A stretch of 64,000 bases of DNA from Onchocerca volvulus (GCA_000499405.2 HG738137.1:26967928-27031927); one strand, 5' to 3'. Counted from the stretch's first letter, positions 40,811 through 54,000 are shown. The notes: generated by a model not told the origin, from the sequence alone. Made by a program: numbers and translations.

Positions 40811-43800
40811 ATGATTCATGCAAGGAGAGGACAGTATCAAATGCAAAACCAAGATTTATTCAGATATGCACCAATCACAAAAGCATGGTAACTTTTTCAT
40901 TTTTGATTTTATTGCGAATTTTCTTCCTGATATTTTTGACTTAAAATCAATCTTTTGCTGATAGAGCTGTTGTTGTGACTTGTATTAGTTAAGTAACTGA
41001 CCATGTATCAGGTTAAGAATGTAATAAATTAAAGATGATTGAGAGGACAAGATAAGACGGATTCAATTCTGGGATATCACAGGTATTTGTTAATTGATAA
41101 ATTTGCTCCATTTCCCTGTAATCTTTTAAAGATATCTCATATTTTAAATGTTACTTCGCTGTCTAATAATTTCTAAAGAAAAATGAACTTTCTATTAAAG
41201 AGCCTATACAATGGAATATTTATTTGAACAAAAAAAATGGGCTTTTTTTAAAAATTTATATGATTTCAGGTCATTGATCACATTGTTCAGTTCTGTCATC
41301 TGCATGTTTTTAAGTACTAATGATTTTAATTCTTGGATTGTTCCATCATTAAAAAATATCTTTTCCGTCAGAGGGGTAAGCACTTGAAGAAATATGCATA
41401 GCATTGTCTCTGCTCATTGAAGGTATGTTATACGTTGCTCGGTGCAACTGCTAGTAATTAATTCACGGGTAGTAATTAATTTTTACTGATAATATTTGAT
41501 TTTTTGGTAGTAATTGTCATTAATTATAACTTATTCTTTGGTAGTAATTATCCTGATGTTATTAATTCTTTTATAGCAATTTTCGCTGATGGTAATTGAT
41601 TCTTTGATACTAATTTCGCTGATGATAATTAATTCAAGGGGTTTTAGATTTTACAAATAATCTTATCCAAATTAGTTTTTCGAAATCCTTCTTCACTTAT
41701 TAGTGGATTGATCTTGTTGTATTATGGTCGACTGGTGGAACGTCGATTCGGTTCCTGCAAATTCATGGTAATTGTTTATATTCTGTTATGATTTTGCGTA
41801 TCTAAATTAAAAGACGAGGCATTTTGTCGGCTATGCAATCCATCCCAAAGTGGAGTTGAAGCCATAAAGACGCTATGGAATAGAACAGGCTTTTGGACCA
41901 CATTGATAAAAATCAATGAATTAAAGCAGTTAATCCTCTATATTGAATTCCATCACCGCTATTAGCACTTGGTGAATGTCCAGTAATCAAAAACCGTAAT
42001 TCTTCTGCTCAAATGTTAATATAATCAGAAGTGAAATTAATTATGAAATAATTACTTGCAGAATTTCATTTTATTCAATTTCCTTCATGCAACTTGTGTG
42101 GAAATAGCTATTAGTTTTATTCTGTCACGATTTTATGGTTATATACCATCAACCACTTATTTTGTTATTGGACCATATGATTTGCTCACTGCACTATATC
42201 TAACATATGTGAAGGAGATACCATTAGTTCCATATGCCAGTATATTTGGTCTTTCATTATCAGCACACAGCTTTCCATTCATTATATTTATTCAGGTCCT
42301 TTTGTACTACTCTTTTTAGTTCTAAGGAAAACATAAATTGTTTAGTTGTTCAAATAATTTTTAATTTCTCCGTTTTAAATTTAATGGCAAGAAAACAAAT
42401 TTAGTAATTTTACTTTTTAAATTCATTCTATTCAACAATGCATGCATGCTAAGTTATAAAAGTAATAATGCTGATGAGTGATCTTAGTTAGTGATGAATT
42501 ATCCTTTTGTTCAATATGTTCAAATATGCCCATTTCTTAGATATTCGTTTCAAAAAGAGGTGTACATAATATTATTTGTGACTTTAAGTTAAAACTTCCA
42601 AGCCAAGGAAAAGTTGTTTTAAACTAAAACTATGTGACATTATTTGTAATACAATTTTTAGTTGAAATTCCTTGACTGTTCTTGTTACATAAATTAATGA
42701 TTTAAAATTATTTTTAATTTTTACTTATTTCAGCTGCTTGAATTGTCGAAGCCGGTTTTGACTGCATGTATAGGGGGTGCTTTAAGTGTTCTCTTGTATC
42801 TCCAACTGTTTGCAAATGTTAATCTCTTGCCGAATTTCTTTGTTCAACTGTTTCGTTCCACTTCAAATCCAGTTGGTTGGCTGTTTCAGAAATTTGCCGA
42901 ATGCGGTGAATTTGGAAGAGAGGTCGGCTTATTTTATCGAAATTGAAAGATAATTTTAAGCAGTCTAAACTGCATTATTTATATAATTTTGCAGATTAGA
43001 TTATATACAAGATTCTAAGATTTATAAGATTTATAAGTAGTTTTTTGCAGGGAAGCATTTTACCGGTAGCAGCAACGATTGAGAGACAGAGAACAGATAT
43101 TCTAGATAGCTACGAAGGAATGTTAATGTTTGGACAAATGCAGCGTATTTACAGGAACGAACGAGTAAGACACATTTTGCATTTACTATAGATTCTGTTC
43201 GGAATGGATGGTTTGTAATTTAGGCATTTTATGGTAAATTTGAAAATCCAAAAAATATATACTTCGCCATTCTAACTTCACTTGCATGGAATAAGCTTTG
43301 AATTTGATTTGATATTAGTGAAATCAACCTGTTGCGTTGGAGTAAATCAAACACTTTAACAAATATCGCTCAGAGAACGAACTTGCACGCTGCAAAATTA
43401 GTTATCTTAAAAGAAGCTATCTTGACCATACCTATAATTGATTAAATTGTCTTCTGAATAATCTGTGTTTGGGACTTTGATTTAATTCTTACTGTTTTTA
43501 AATTTGAATATTTAAAAAGTTTATCCGAGTATTGAATTTTAAATGGAATTCTGTATGTTTTAATGTATCTATTGAAATCCAGGTAAATATTTCAGGCTCG
43601 TCCTAGTGATAATCAACTTCATTTTTTGAATCGATTGTTAGGCAGAACATCCAGTGGTATTTTTCAAGCTTTTTTTTCCAATATTTGCAAGAGTGCTACT
43701 ACATAAATTAAGTAGAAGATATTCATTAAAAAATGTGCAAAATTTTCCGATCATTTTTCCTGTTTCTAGATTTTTCAAAACTTGTCTATAGTATGCCAAT

Positions 43801-44010
43801 AAATGCGTATTTAGTTCGAATTTTTGCAGTAAAAGATAAATGGCTTATTTATTCTTATTACATTTAGAAAATGCACCGACTAACGAAGATCAAGTGCGTC
43901 AACTGGTGGACATGGGCCTTGGATCACGGGAAGATGTCAGGGAAGCTTTACAACGGTGTGGTAATGATGCTTTTGAAGCGGCTAATTTGTTATTGCATAA
44001 TAGGCGTTGA
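40811..44010 (+). CDS. ubac2: UBAC2 homologue (rhomboid-like ER membrane protein with UBA domain), 347 aa
   Basis: Exons 40811-40887, 41270-41375, 41648-41767, 42062-42295, 42734-42922, 43051-43164, 43596-43656 and 43868-44010 join in frame to 347 residues, close to human UBAC2 (344). The N-terminus LFRYAPITKAW corresponds to the conserved YKAPLSK region. RLVERRFGSCKF matches the conserved FERRYGS motif after the second membrane helix. Several hydrophobic segments follow, then a cytosolic stretch (IERQRTDILDSYEG) and a C-terminal UBA domain (residues ~306-347) with the DMGLG loop. UBAC2 is an inactive rhomboid-like protein of the ER that takes part in ER-associated degradation and holds partners such as UBXD8 there. 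It is head-to-head with the ubiquitin-binding finger gene. Confidence 0.9.
41452..41636 (+). repeat. Degenerate tandem repeat in UBAC2 intron 2
   Basis: Four or so units of ~45 bp built from TTCTTTGGTAGTAATT and CTGATG(A/G)TAATTAATT elements. Divergent copies suggest age. Confidence 0.65.
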
Positions 44011-45443
44011 ACACTTAGTTAACTGATTTCATTATTTAGTTCGAGCCTCATTCTTTCTATGTAATAATTTTTATTTCTCTGTAAACGCAGTTTGTGTTTG
44101 CATTAAGCTTTTCTTCGTTTTCCTTTTTTTTTTTTGTCTCAATACTTCATTCTCCGTTTTTTACATCATAGAATCAAGTCTTAACAAGAAATTCTAATTT
44201 CTTCTTTTTTTTCTTTTTTTTTTTTAACATAGTAATTCTAATTTATTTCATTTCTTTATTTGATAATCTTATAAATGTCAACTTCCTAGAGAGTTTTCTG
44301 TTTTTATTGTTGTATATTTTCTTATTCATTTTTATTTGTTGTGTATATCATCAGTTTAAATATTAAGAATCAATTAGAAGGAGGTTAAAGCAAATAGGTG
44401 GATGGCGGATGTCTTCATAAGAAAGAGCATTTCGAGCAATTTTGAATCATGCTAACAGGGTTATTCCTTATAATTCTCAATATAATTAATGTTCACGTCA
44501 TATATAACTAATTTACCTTTAAAAATAGACTGTGATTAGATTTATGCTTCTGCAGCTATACGAGAAAAGGCTAGAGGAACGAAGAGTACTAGAAATAAGT
44601 TCTTGAACTTCACTAGTAGTATGTTTTTAAACGTCATTTACTGTTATCTATGTTCTGATGAAAATTTATGATATTATATTTGACATTGCCTGAAGTACTT
44701 TAATTAATATCGTTGTTTTATTTTGAATATGTTCCGATGAAATTACTGCCATTTGATCTTTAATTTTAATTGGTTCTTAATAATCCCTTAATTTAAGCTC
44801 AATTTTTAAATAACTAAAACTTGGAATTTTGTTTTAATTTCATCAAACTTGTTTCTCTCTTCATGTCTAGAAAAATAAATATGTTATATGTTTGTTCTCA
44901 TTGAAAGTTATATTATCCTAGTATTCTTGATGATCTCAGATAGTATTTTTCTCACAAGAATTGAACTCCATTATTTGTTTAATTGAGCTTGCTATGATCC
45001 GATGAAGCTTGGACGTTTGCTATGATTCTATTAGGCGAACATTTTCTGAGTCGTTATTATATCTTTCGTCTTTAAGATGCTTCATTCTGGTGTGCAAGTT
45101 AATTATTATATTTCCTTTTATCATTTAAACTAGTCTGTGGTTTAATATTTAATAAAAAAATTTCATTAAAATGCTATTTAAAAATTGATGATTGTTCTTA
45201 AACTACATACATTTCAGCATGTTCTATTGTAGATTTTAGTAATTAGGACTAGTGTTTTAAAGCAAGATAATTTGTATGCTCAATACGCTTGCGGTAAATA
45301 AAATGTAAATATTTTTTGAGTCTTTATAAGGTAATCGATTTGAGCAAGTATTGTATTCCAAATGGTCAAGTAGAATATGTTTAGAGAGAAAAGAGTCCCT
45401 CTTTTTCTTTTATTTTGATTAAATTGTTTTCAGTTTCAGTAGA
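44011..45443. other. Spacer between UBAC2 and TFIIF beta
   Basis: Contains UBAC2 3' sequence with long T tracts. A short open segment at 44555-44604 follows a TTCTGCAG acceptor (it reads LYEKRLEERRVLEISS then stop) but has no partner donor that can be defended. The TFIIF beta acceptor is at the right end. Both genes point the same way, so an operon is possible, but the 1.4-kb gap is long. Confidence 0.5.
45431..45439 (+). promoter_or_regulatory. Spliced-leader acceptor of TFIIF beta
   Basis: CAGTTTCAG ends 4 nt before the start ATG. No coding exon lies upstream. Confidence 0.65.
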
Positions 45444-47879
45444 ATGAATTTCAATGGTAAACGAAAATTTAGTGATCACGTTGATAGTGATTACGCGAAA
45501 CGAGGAGTATGGCTTGTGAAGGTAAGCTTCAATGATTTTCACTGGAAGTATGACATCGATGAAATACTATCACTGAGATCTGAATCATTAAATAAGCATA
45601 ATTATATACAAGTGATTAGTTAACTAAAGCCTAATTGGAGCTTGATTAGAACGAAATGATTTGATGGTTGATGTTATACGTTCTCATGACTTTTCCGCGA
45701 TGATTTTAATAAAATGGAATCTGAACTAATTTTATACGAATGAACCTGTATGTTTTCTCAACTATTCGTCGCTTTATTTCTGGGCAATCATAAATTCCGT
45801 TCTTAATATACATCTAAAATACGCGATATTATGATTCACTCTTTTCTAATAAAGTTTTCATTCTTTTTTCTTCTTTTTCATATCAAGACATTTATTTACA
45901 CTGTACATACTTTTATATTAATTAGGTACAGATTTTTAGGTGCCGAGATATTTATCCGAAATGTGGGAGAAGAATGTTGGCCACGATGTTGGACGATTAG
46001 TAATTAAAACAGCAAATGGAAAAACTGATTTGATGTTTAAAAGCAATACAAATTTGCTTGAAATGAATTCATCAGGTTTTAGTGCTTTATTGTTTATTGA
46101 AATGTTTTTTTTTTTTTTTTTTTTCATCATTTTAGACACTCATTTTCCCACTTTAATTTTCGGATATATAAAAATCTCTATACTGTGACAAAGGATCAAC
46201 ACATCTTTAATATGATTAAGAATCATCTTTTTTCATTTTATATTATCCATATGAACTTAAATTTAATTGAGATTCCTTTAGGTCATGACAAAGAAGCCTC
46301 ATCGTCAGACTCACTGTTGAGTTCAACATCTGAGAACAGTCTATTAGCATCACGCAATAATCGTTCAACATCTGGAAACAGTCTATCAGCATCACGCAAT
46401 AATCCTGTAAAAAGCAAACAAGCAAGTTTTACAATACCAGATGAACACAGTTTTGTCATCGGCGATATTAGGAATCAGTCGCTAGCCGTGCTTTGTGAAG
46501 GTCTTCGTCATATTTATATTTATAATTATTCTGTTTTTTTCCTTTTTTTTCATTTAGTCAAGATCTTCCATTCATTCCTTTCAAGGAATCATGTTTTGTT
46601 CATATTAACTGTTGAATTATTTAGATAAAAGTGGCTTGAATGAAGATGCTGACATCTGCTCCGGTCACTTAAGCATTGAAGGCAGAGTTGTGAAAAGAGC
46701 AGACTGCAGACCTCCTCAAACAGCTGATTACATGCGAATGAAAATGTAAGTTTTACTAATCGCAATTCTTTAAATTCACTATCAAATATTTAACATTAGA
46801 ATTCCATTTATAAAGTTATTCTCCTCATGTGCTGTCATTATAACTGCCAAATAATATTGAAATGTAAGACTTGTACTGATGAATAATATCATCTAAAGTT
46901 TAACTTCACTTTTCCATTTCGATAATTTTGGAGAATATCGTTTTTCCCATAAGAAAGGTTTCTAAAAGAATTATTAAATTAGTCGAACAAGAACTCATAA
47001 AAACCCAAAATTACTTCTTTATGATAAAAATTTTACAGAAAACAAATAGAGAAGAGCAGTCAGCCAAAACGACATGTAAAACAAATGGAAAAAGCTGAAG
47101 TGAAATTCAAGCCTATTGCTGTTCATGCGGAAATGGTTTGCTTTTATAAATCTTTCAAATTACCATAGTCTTTTTTCATATAAATAGTTTCATCCGTAAA
47201 TTTGGAAGCACAATTAATATTTCAGGCAAAAAGGTTCTACATTTTGTCGTAAAGGAGTTTTGGTTTTGTTTTGTTTCAGTTAGCCAGAGAAAAGCAGAAG
47301 AAAGAAGGAGCAAAAACAGTTCGTGCTGACAAGAATGTTGTTCGACAAGCAATATTCCATGCTTTTGAAAAACATCAATACTATCGATTGATCGACTTGC
47401 AGAAACTTACCAGTCAACCGCCGGTTCGTTTTATTCAATTCATCTACATTTCCAATTAGCATTTCTCAGAGAATTATTGAAAAATAGTCAAAACATAAGC
47501 CAAAAATTATTCCGAATTCCTTGATCTTTTGAAGGGTGTAGTTGAATTTCTATCTTATAACATTTATTATACACTTTATTTTCAAATTTATTTCTGATTT
47601 CTTTTTACCATATTTTTCATAGCTTATTTTACATACCATTATATCCTTTCTGATCTTTTATTTAGCACTAAAATTATTAGTCACCTTGAAACAGTTTCTT
47701 CTCTATTAATTCTTCCCAAACTCTGATTTCATAATAATTCCAATTCGCATTTGCAGGGATTTGTTAAAGAAATATTAACGGAAATCGCTGTATATAATAC
47801 AATGCCACCGCACAAATCAATGTGGGAGTTGAAACCAGAATATCGAAGCTATCGTAGAGATAAAAAAGAAACTGAATAA
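45444..47879 (+). CDS. gtf2f2: Transcription initiation factor IIF subunit beta (RAP30), 305 aa
   Basis: Exons 45444-45521, 45940-46075, 46282-46500, 46625-46745, 47039-47135, 47280-47423 and 47757-47879 join in frame. The N-terminal dimerisation domain begins GVWLVKVPRYLSEMW. The middle keeps the SLEG-type motif as LSIEGRVVKRADCRP and DYMRMKI. The C-terminal winged helix reads AFEKHQYYRLIDLQKL ... MWELKPEYRSY. TFIIF beta pairs with the alpha subunit, binds RNA polymerase II and helps it enter the pre-initiation complex. The protein is about 55 residues longer than human RAP30. Most of the excess is a Ser/Asn-rich insert (residues ~73-118) carrying a 14-residue tandem repeat. AATAAA lies at 47908. 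Confidence 0.92.
46322..46405 (+). repeat. In-frame 42-bp tandem repeat in TFIIF beta
   Basis: Two 42-bp units with four or five differences encode STSENSLLASRNNR and STSGNSLSASRNNP (residues 86-113). The period of 14 codons preserves the reading frame. It sits in the loop between the N-terminal dimerisation domain strands, where animal homologues are short. Confidence 0.9.
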
Positions 47880-48743
47880 CAAAAAATATTTTTTTTTATA
47901 CAATCTCAATAAAAATGATGAAATGAAATGCATTCTTCATTCATATAAACATCGTTATTAGTGAGAGCAAAAAATTCGTCGCAGTTCAATAGAAATTTTA
48001 TTGCCTAAATGCATCAATATGAGAAATGACTTTTCTTCTTTAGTAGGACTAATGAGTTCATCAGCCTTCCTCTTAAAATGATTTATAGAGAATTCCACTC
48101 ATTAGTTTTGCTGGAATTATGCTTGTGTTAATAATTTTTGTTGGAAATTTCCTTGCATCAATTAATTCCCTATCAATTCTTTGTGATGGATCATTTGTGA
48201 CTGAAAATATCATCACTATGCCTTATTTCATCATAGTGTTTGTAACTATGTTAAAGCTTATGTTCAAATTTTGTGATGAAGTATATATAATTTGTAGTCT
48301 TATAAATAAATTGACAAAATGATCGACCTTTAAAGGATGAATTTTTTGCTTGGTTTCTTCTCAAATTTCAAAATTACAGTTTCCAGTGAAACCAATTTCA
48401 AAACTTCTAAGCATCCTTTAATGCCAAATTGTGCAAATAAAAACTCATCTCTTGTCTTCCTTAAGTCATTTGCAGAAAAGAAACAGTGGGATAAAATATT
48501 CTAACTCCAATTTTTCACAAATTTTGCTGATTTTAATTAATCAGAAATAAGGAATGCCAAAAAGGATAAGTTTAAAAAAAAAAAAAAGTGAAAAGAACGA
48601 TGTGTTGCTATTTGCAATAGATATTTCGTAAAAGTTAAATATTTTCAAAGATTAATTTGAGTATAAGCAAAATTGAATGAAAAACATCAGCTCTATCAGT
48701 GATTCTTTTAAAAAAATAGTTGCTAAAGCAATAAGGAAATATC

Positions 48744-48776
<33 letters not shown>

Positions 48777-48781
48777 AAATG

Positions 48782-49746
48782 TATAATGGCCATCATATAG
48801 CTATGTCGAAAATGATTAGTGTCTAAAATACAGAGTAATCTTGAGCAGTATTAACAGTTTAAAATCACTCGATCAACTCATTTTCCGATGTTGACATAAT
48901 ATAATCATACACTGGCTATAGACTTCTGAAGGATTCGCAAAAATTTTAAAAATAAAGTTGCCAAGTTTTGCAGGAAAGTTTTGTTATACACTTGAACAGA
49001 AGAAAGTGAAACTATATATGTCAACAGACATATTCCTTCAAAATTCCATTTGTAAAAACCCTCAAAAGCAATGAAAAGCATACGAAATTATTAGTGAACT
49101 TTGTAGCGGCATATATTCGAAGGATTTGAAACTACATGTTTTCTTTCTATTCTATTTCTACCATCCTTTAAATGAGAAGCAATTTGGAACTTCAATCGAA
49201 GAATTCACATATTAAACAAAGTTGATTTATGCTCGATATCATGTACTTCTCTCAAGAAATCTCATGTACAATTCGTTCTACTACCTATGTAATTATAAAT
49301 CATTATATTAATTCCTTATGCTAAAACTGGATGATTTCGTTAATGATCATTCATAACATTCGAAAGTAAGAGAAAAAAAAAAAAATAGATGGACAAACGA
49401 AACTAAAAGGAGAAAATATATGGATAATTGCAAAAAGTTATTCTGAAAATGCAAAAAATATTATACAATCATCCGTTTATTCCTTTGTTTTATTCGCCAT
49501 TTCAGCAACCACTTGTAACAAAAGAAGACTGGAACGCATATGCAAACATAGCAAAAGCAACATGCAACGAACAGAATAAATCCAAACGTGGCAAATAATA
49601 TTCTGCAATTTTTTCCTTAAAAATTTTTATTACAAACACAGGATAACATTATTTATATTCAAAAAATCTCAAAATATTTTAAGAATTTCAACAGATGTAT
49701 AATGTATTCGTACATGATAATCGTATTATTTTTACGATATAGTCTA
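48782..49746 (+). repeat. Near-identical 1-kb direct repeat, copy 1
   Basis: Matches 55449-56412 in the same orientation with only a handful of differences over about 900 bp, for example CACTCGATC against CACTCAATC and a different A-run length, and more differences in the last 50 bp. To the left, 48505-48780 still resembles 55227-55448 but is clearly more diverged. Confidence 0.95.
49506..49598 (+). other. Candidate terminal exon inside repeat copy 1
   Basis: After GCCATTTCAG a 31-codon frame runs to a TAA: it contains LVTKEDWNAYANIAKATC and ends KSKRGK. Composition is less AT-biased than the surroundings. The identical frame is at 56170-56262. No upstream exon could be tied to it, so it may be chance or a detached last exon. 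Confidence 0.3.
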
Positions 49747-51521
49747 GAAACATCGCAAGAATTCCCCGTTCGCTTTACCTATCAGCGATATTTTAAACTA
49801 CTTTCGGCTATATTTATATTTTATCCTAGTAATATAGCATTCTTATCTAATTGATATCATTTCACATTATCATAAAATTTATGGATGTAGAAAATTTGAA
49901 ACATTTTAAAAAATTTGATAAATTACGAAAAAAAAATTATTGTATTGCAGATATCGTCTGAATTAACCTTACTGGTGTCTTTTTTTATCGGTCATAATTC
50001 TTGTTTTAAATGTAGGAAATTATCGATAGCAAGCTATTGAACATTTCCAACAGTTTTGACGATGGATTCAATGCAAGCAAATTGATGATAAGATTGATTA
50101 TAGTGTCAATTAATATCGATTAACGACAATTTCATAATTATTCATCAAACATTGAAATCCTTCAACACTTGTATATATCTTTCTGCATCTAGATGTATTT
50201 CTACAATTATAATTGAAATTTTATGCATGAAATTTGCTTTTTTTTCTTGCTTTCATATAATAAAGTTAAAAATTTACATTATGAAATCTAAAGTTTGTGA
50301 TACTTTGATTACTCTTTATTTCTCCCATAAGAGTTATCATTTTCCGTGATAATAATTATTAATTAAATATATGGCGCAGATTTATTCATAAAATCCAATT
50401 TTTTTTTTTTTTTTTTTAAAGAAAAATTATATTTAATAGTATTAAGTTAAAAAGGCGTAATTATATGTTAAAAAACAATGTTGAATATTTTATAATTCAA
50501 TTCATATCAATAAAAATTTTTATACCAATTTTTATAGTAACAAATTATTAGCTTAATAATTATAATCAACATTTATGGGATCGACTGAAGTGACATTTCC
50601 TTTTTTTTCATATATTATGATTCATGTGAAATAAATGATCCGTTGAATGCAAAATGATAAAGTCATTGATCAAGAATCAAGAAAATGATAAGGAATCAAG
50701 AGATGGCGTTCGTAACTCTCACGTCAATCGATTGTACACAATTTATTGAGATGGTCATTTAACAGTATGATAATATCAGTAATATGTTCTTTAAATGATC
50801 GATTATAAACACTTGTAATTCCGCAGTGAAATAACGTTCTCTAAATGACATGAATTTAAAAGTATTGTCGTCAATTAATCATGAAGAAACAAAGTTCAAC
50901 TAATTTTCTGCTAATTATACCCTCCTCAATGATTTATTCATTTAATCAAATTATTAATTATTTCTGAAATTAATTTTTGGGAATTGAATGAATGGTAAAA
51001 ATATATCAATGAATGGCAATCATCCGTATGTTTAATACTCATTCCTTTTAAGAAGAAAAATCTTTTGCAATTTTATCCTTTACTATTTCGACTTAATTCT
51101 TTATAAAGCATTATTTAAAAAATATGAAAAATATAACTTTTAGATTGCAGATATTTTAATTTTTACAACTTAATTAGAAATTTTGCAAGCCAATTTCGAC
51201 TATAATAGAAATATTTTATTCAAATAATGAAATTTGAAAGCAATGTCAGAAATTTGTATATTATAGATGGTGGAATGTGGTAATTTAAATTCATTGAACT
51301 TAAAAAATTTGCAACACATATTTTTCTTCACTTGTCACCCCAAGTTCTGTGAACACATATAAACTAGAAATAGGCAAATATGAAAGTAAACTGGATATAG
51401 AGCTTTAGGATGGGTAATTGACGAATAATAAAATATCTGGAAGGCATCACTTCTAAATAATTAATAGTAAAAAAAAAAAAAAAAGATAGGAATGGATCAT
51501 CACAAATAGCAACAATAGATT

Positions 51522-52903
51522 TTATTGTTCAGGATGATAAGTGATAAGGTAACAGTTTTTGAACTCAGATTCCTCGCCCGATGTCAGCGAGATAATGTTC
51601 CATGAATTGTCGTCCTGACTTTCGCTATCATTATCATGTTCACCATGTCTTTCATCATGCTGATGAAGCTGAAAACCGAACAAGAAATTGAAATGAAAGA
51701 ATTATTAATATATTAATGGAGCTGAATAAATCTTCAAAAGAAAACAACGCAAATAATTCTAGATCAAAAGCTATGGTAGCGACCTTTTTCAATTCGGCCG
51801 CAAGTTCATCCCTATCCATAAGAAGCTTTTTGCGTTCCTTTTCCCAATCATTTCTTTCATTTTCGAATTTCCATCTTTCTTCATCGAGTATTTTTTTTTG
51901 TGAACGCCATATTTGTTCTATTTCTACTCGGCGAACTTTCTCATTATCTAGTTCTGTTTTCATCGTTAAATACTAGAAAAGAGATTACTGAAAAGTCATA
52001 TTTTTTCAACAAAATTTCTGCAGAATTTTTCTGCATTCCAGGATGTGTGGATATTAGAAGTATTTGAGAAAAAACCAACTTAGAGTAGAGATGTTATCAA
52101 TATCTTTCAAGGTAATTGTGATAAGCTAAAAAAAAAATAATAATGGACAGTAAACAAATTACAGGTCTCTTCGCTTTTCTTTGTACCTTTTAAACAATGA
52201 ACAAATAATAAGATATGAGTGGAAAATTAACATATTTACTTGTTTACTATCCGTTATTAATGGCAAATTTTTTTTTCCACATAAGCACCTGTAATTTCAA
52301 ATCAGATACTTCCGTTTTAAGCTTTCTGTTTTCCTTCTCAGTTTCAGCTATATGTAGATAAGCATGACGATGCAGTAACGACGATGTTCCTGAATTTTTC
52401 GGTAACTGATACTTCAAAATAAGTGTAGACAAAATCAGAAATTTACCAGCATCCACGTTCTGGCTGTGCGCAAAGGAAAAATAATCATAAATCAACCTTC
52501 ATTGAAAGCTGCCGTGACAGGTGCTGCATCTGTCGAAACATTTCTGTAAAATTCTTCGTCTTAAATTTGAAACTACGTATATTTTAACTCAAATTTCGGG
52601 TAATATACCTAACCTTGTGCGTTTAAGTGTATTGGGAGTTGAAGCATTATTTCGGTAGTCCAAAAGCGTGGACTCATTCTGCAAAATGTTGACCTGAAAG
52701 ACTAAGATCTCATTAGAAAAGCATAGCCGAAACTCTGATTTTTCTTGATTTGCAATAAATACCTGCGTCGACATATGAGTCTTGCGAAGGGATTTGGTTT
52801 TTTTAGTTAACGAATTCTGCGTGACATCCTGAACATCTTGGTCGTTGATCTCGCCAACCAAATTGCGCTTTTCATTATCCACTGCGATGTTTTCAGATGT
52901 CAT
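51522..52903 (-). CDS. Small coiled-coil protein of unknown function, ~241 aa
   Basis: Six minus-strand exons, in order 52763-52903, 52609-52693, 52497-52543, 52289-52405, 51784-51972 and 51522-51668, join in frame. The N-terminal ~70 residues are polar. From about residue 76 (RLEMFRQMQHLSRQLSMK) the chain is helical and charged. The fifth exon is a continuous coiled coil (VRRVEIEQIWRSQKKILDEE). The C-terminus is acidic (HDNDSESQDD) and ends in ITYHPEQ. No family is recognised; it could act in the cytoskeleton or centrosome by analogy only. The acceptor of exon 52289-52405 is uncertain, because two AGs and a possible mini-exon near 52450 compete. It lies between the two copies of the 1-kb direct repeat. 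Confidence 0.65.
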
Positions 52904-53280
52904 TCTAAATTAATATCAGTTATGCCTTTCCTACACTTCTTCGCAATTCAATTTTAAAAATCAGTCTTTTTTTGGGTTGCAAATGCCACAAATAATCCTT
53001 CAGAAGGATTTGTAATTGTGAATGACATAATCAATAATAGTATTTCTACATCATTGACCATCAGGATTTGTGGGAAGGTAATTTTGTGAAAGGAATTTCT
53101 GCATCGATTTGTGTCCGTGTAAAACTCGAACTCGGATTCGAACTCGACTAACTTCAGCTTCGACATCCGGACCTTTTAAATCCTTTCGAGGCTTGTCCTC
53201 CTCTTCTAATCTCCAGCATGTCGCCTTTTAATTATCAACTTTACTTCGTTTATCTGTTGATTTTTTTGACGTTTATTGAT

Positions 53281-53523
53281 CTATGAAATTATCTTTGCGA
53301 TATTCAGTCTTAACACTCCTTGTTTACAATAATTGTATCTTTCGGATTTTTCCGGTAGAGAAAGCAGTTTACCATTGGATGGCGAAAATACATCATGCCT
53401 TAATTCTACATATATGGTGTTGATCACTGATCTCATGCTACTCTCTGACTCACTCTTGTTTAAGGAATGTGTTGTCAAACTTGATAAGTTTGAAAATGAA
53501 TGAGTTGAATTTAGCCTAAGCAA
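53281..53523 (-). CDS. Possible small hypothetical protein, 80 aa
   Basis: An ATG-to-stop frame with protein-like composition (for example FSNLSSLTTHSLNKSESESS near the start and RYNYCKQGVLRLN near the end). There is no signal peptide, no family resemblance and no clear trans-splice acceptor. In this AT-rich DNA an 80-codon frame is unusual but not decisive. It could also be the residue of a decayed gene or element. Confidence 0.25.
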   Translation of the reverse strand: MLRLNSTHSFSNLSSLTTHSLNKSESESSMRSVINTIYVELRHDVFSPSNGKLLSLPEKSERYNYCKQGVLRLNIAKIIS

Positions 53524-53821
53524 TGCCGAGTTATATTATTAGCCGCGGCGGCACTGAATGATTATTCATTCCATTATTTCTGAATTCATCGTTTTCCTTT
53601 CTGTGAAATATATGGTACAATAAATAACATCATTCAACTTCCCCACAATTACTCATAACTTACGTTAAGTTGACACCAATGTCACCAAAGCTATTTGAAC
53701 TTCACTTCTAACACCTTCAATTTGAAATAGAATATTATAAAGCAGCGAAAAATCAAAATACATTTCAACGACCATTTTCATCTAACACAAAGAAATTTTA
53801 CTTTTGGGAAATTTTGAAAAA

Positions 53822-54000
53822 TCTATATAAATAAAAATGTAAATGTTTTTTATTCATTTCCAAACAATGGTTCAAGTTTTTTACCAGTCGATTTGAAATT
53901 ATGAAACAACATCGCACTCAAATTGGCCCATATTTTTATATAGACGTTCTTAAACAAGCGTCTTATTTATAGTAATTCAAAATGTTAGATTTCGAAACAA
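53822..54000 (+). mobile_element. Helitron-like 5' end fragment
   Basis: Begins TCTATATAAATAAAAATG after an A and keeps the GTCGATTTGAAATT and GCACTCAAAT motifs of the family. The 3' end is not recognisable before the TA array. Confidence 0.65.

Larger units (their letters stand above)
47880..51521. other. Spacer with first copy of the 1-kb direct repeat
   Basis: Apart from the repeat at 48782-49746 and its older flank to the left, no gene was recognised. The open frame at 48119-48322 is hydrophobic but has no splice or homology support. A poly(A) run of about 33 (48747-48774) marks the left side of the near-identical part. Confidence 0.55.

Noticed and set aside
44555..44604. Exon-like segment after TTCTGCAG in the UBAC2-TFIIF beta gap
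   Set aside because: UBAC2 already ends in a complete UBA domain and no donor leads here; the 16-codon frame is too short to judge.
48119..48322. Hydrophobic 67-codon plus-strand frame
   Set aside because: T-rich DNA readily gives hydrophobic frames; there is no acceptor, no family match and no continuation.
53041..53166. Minus-strand frame with an ESEFEF-type repeat just upstream of the small coiled-coil gene
   Set aside because: The repeat comes from a short direct repeat of ACTCGAACTCG type; it has no splice link to the gene and no family match.
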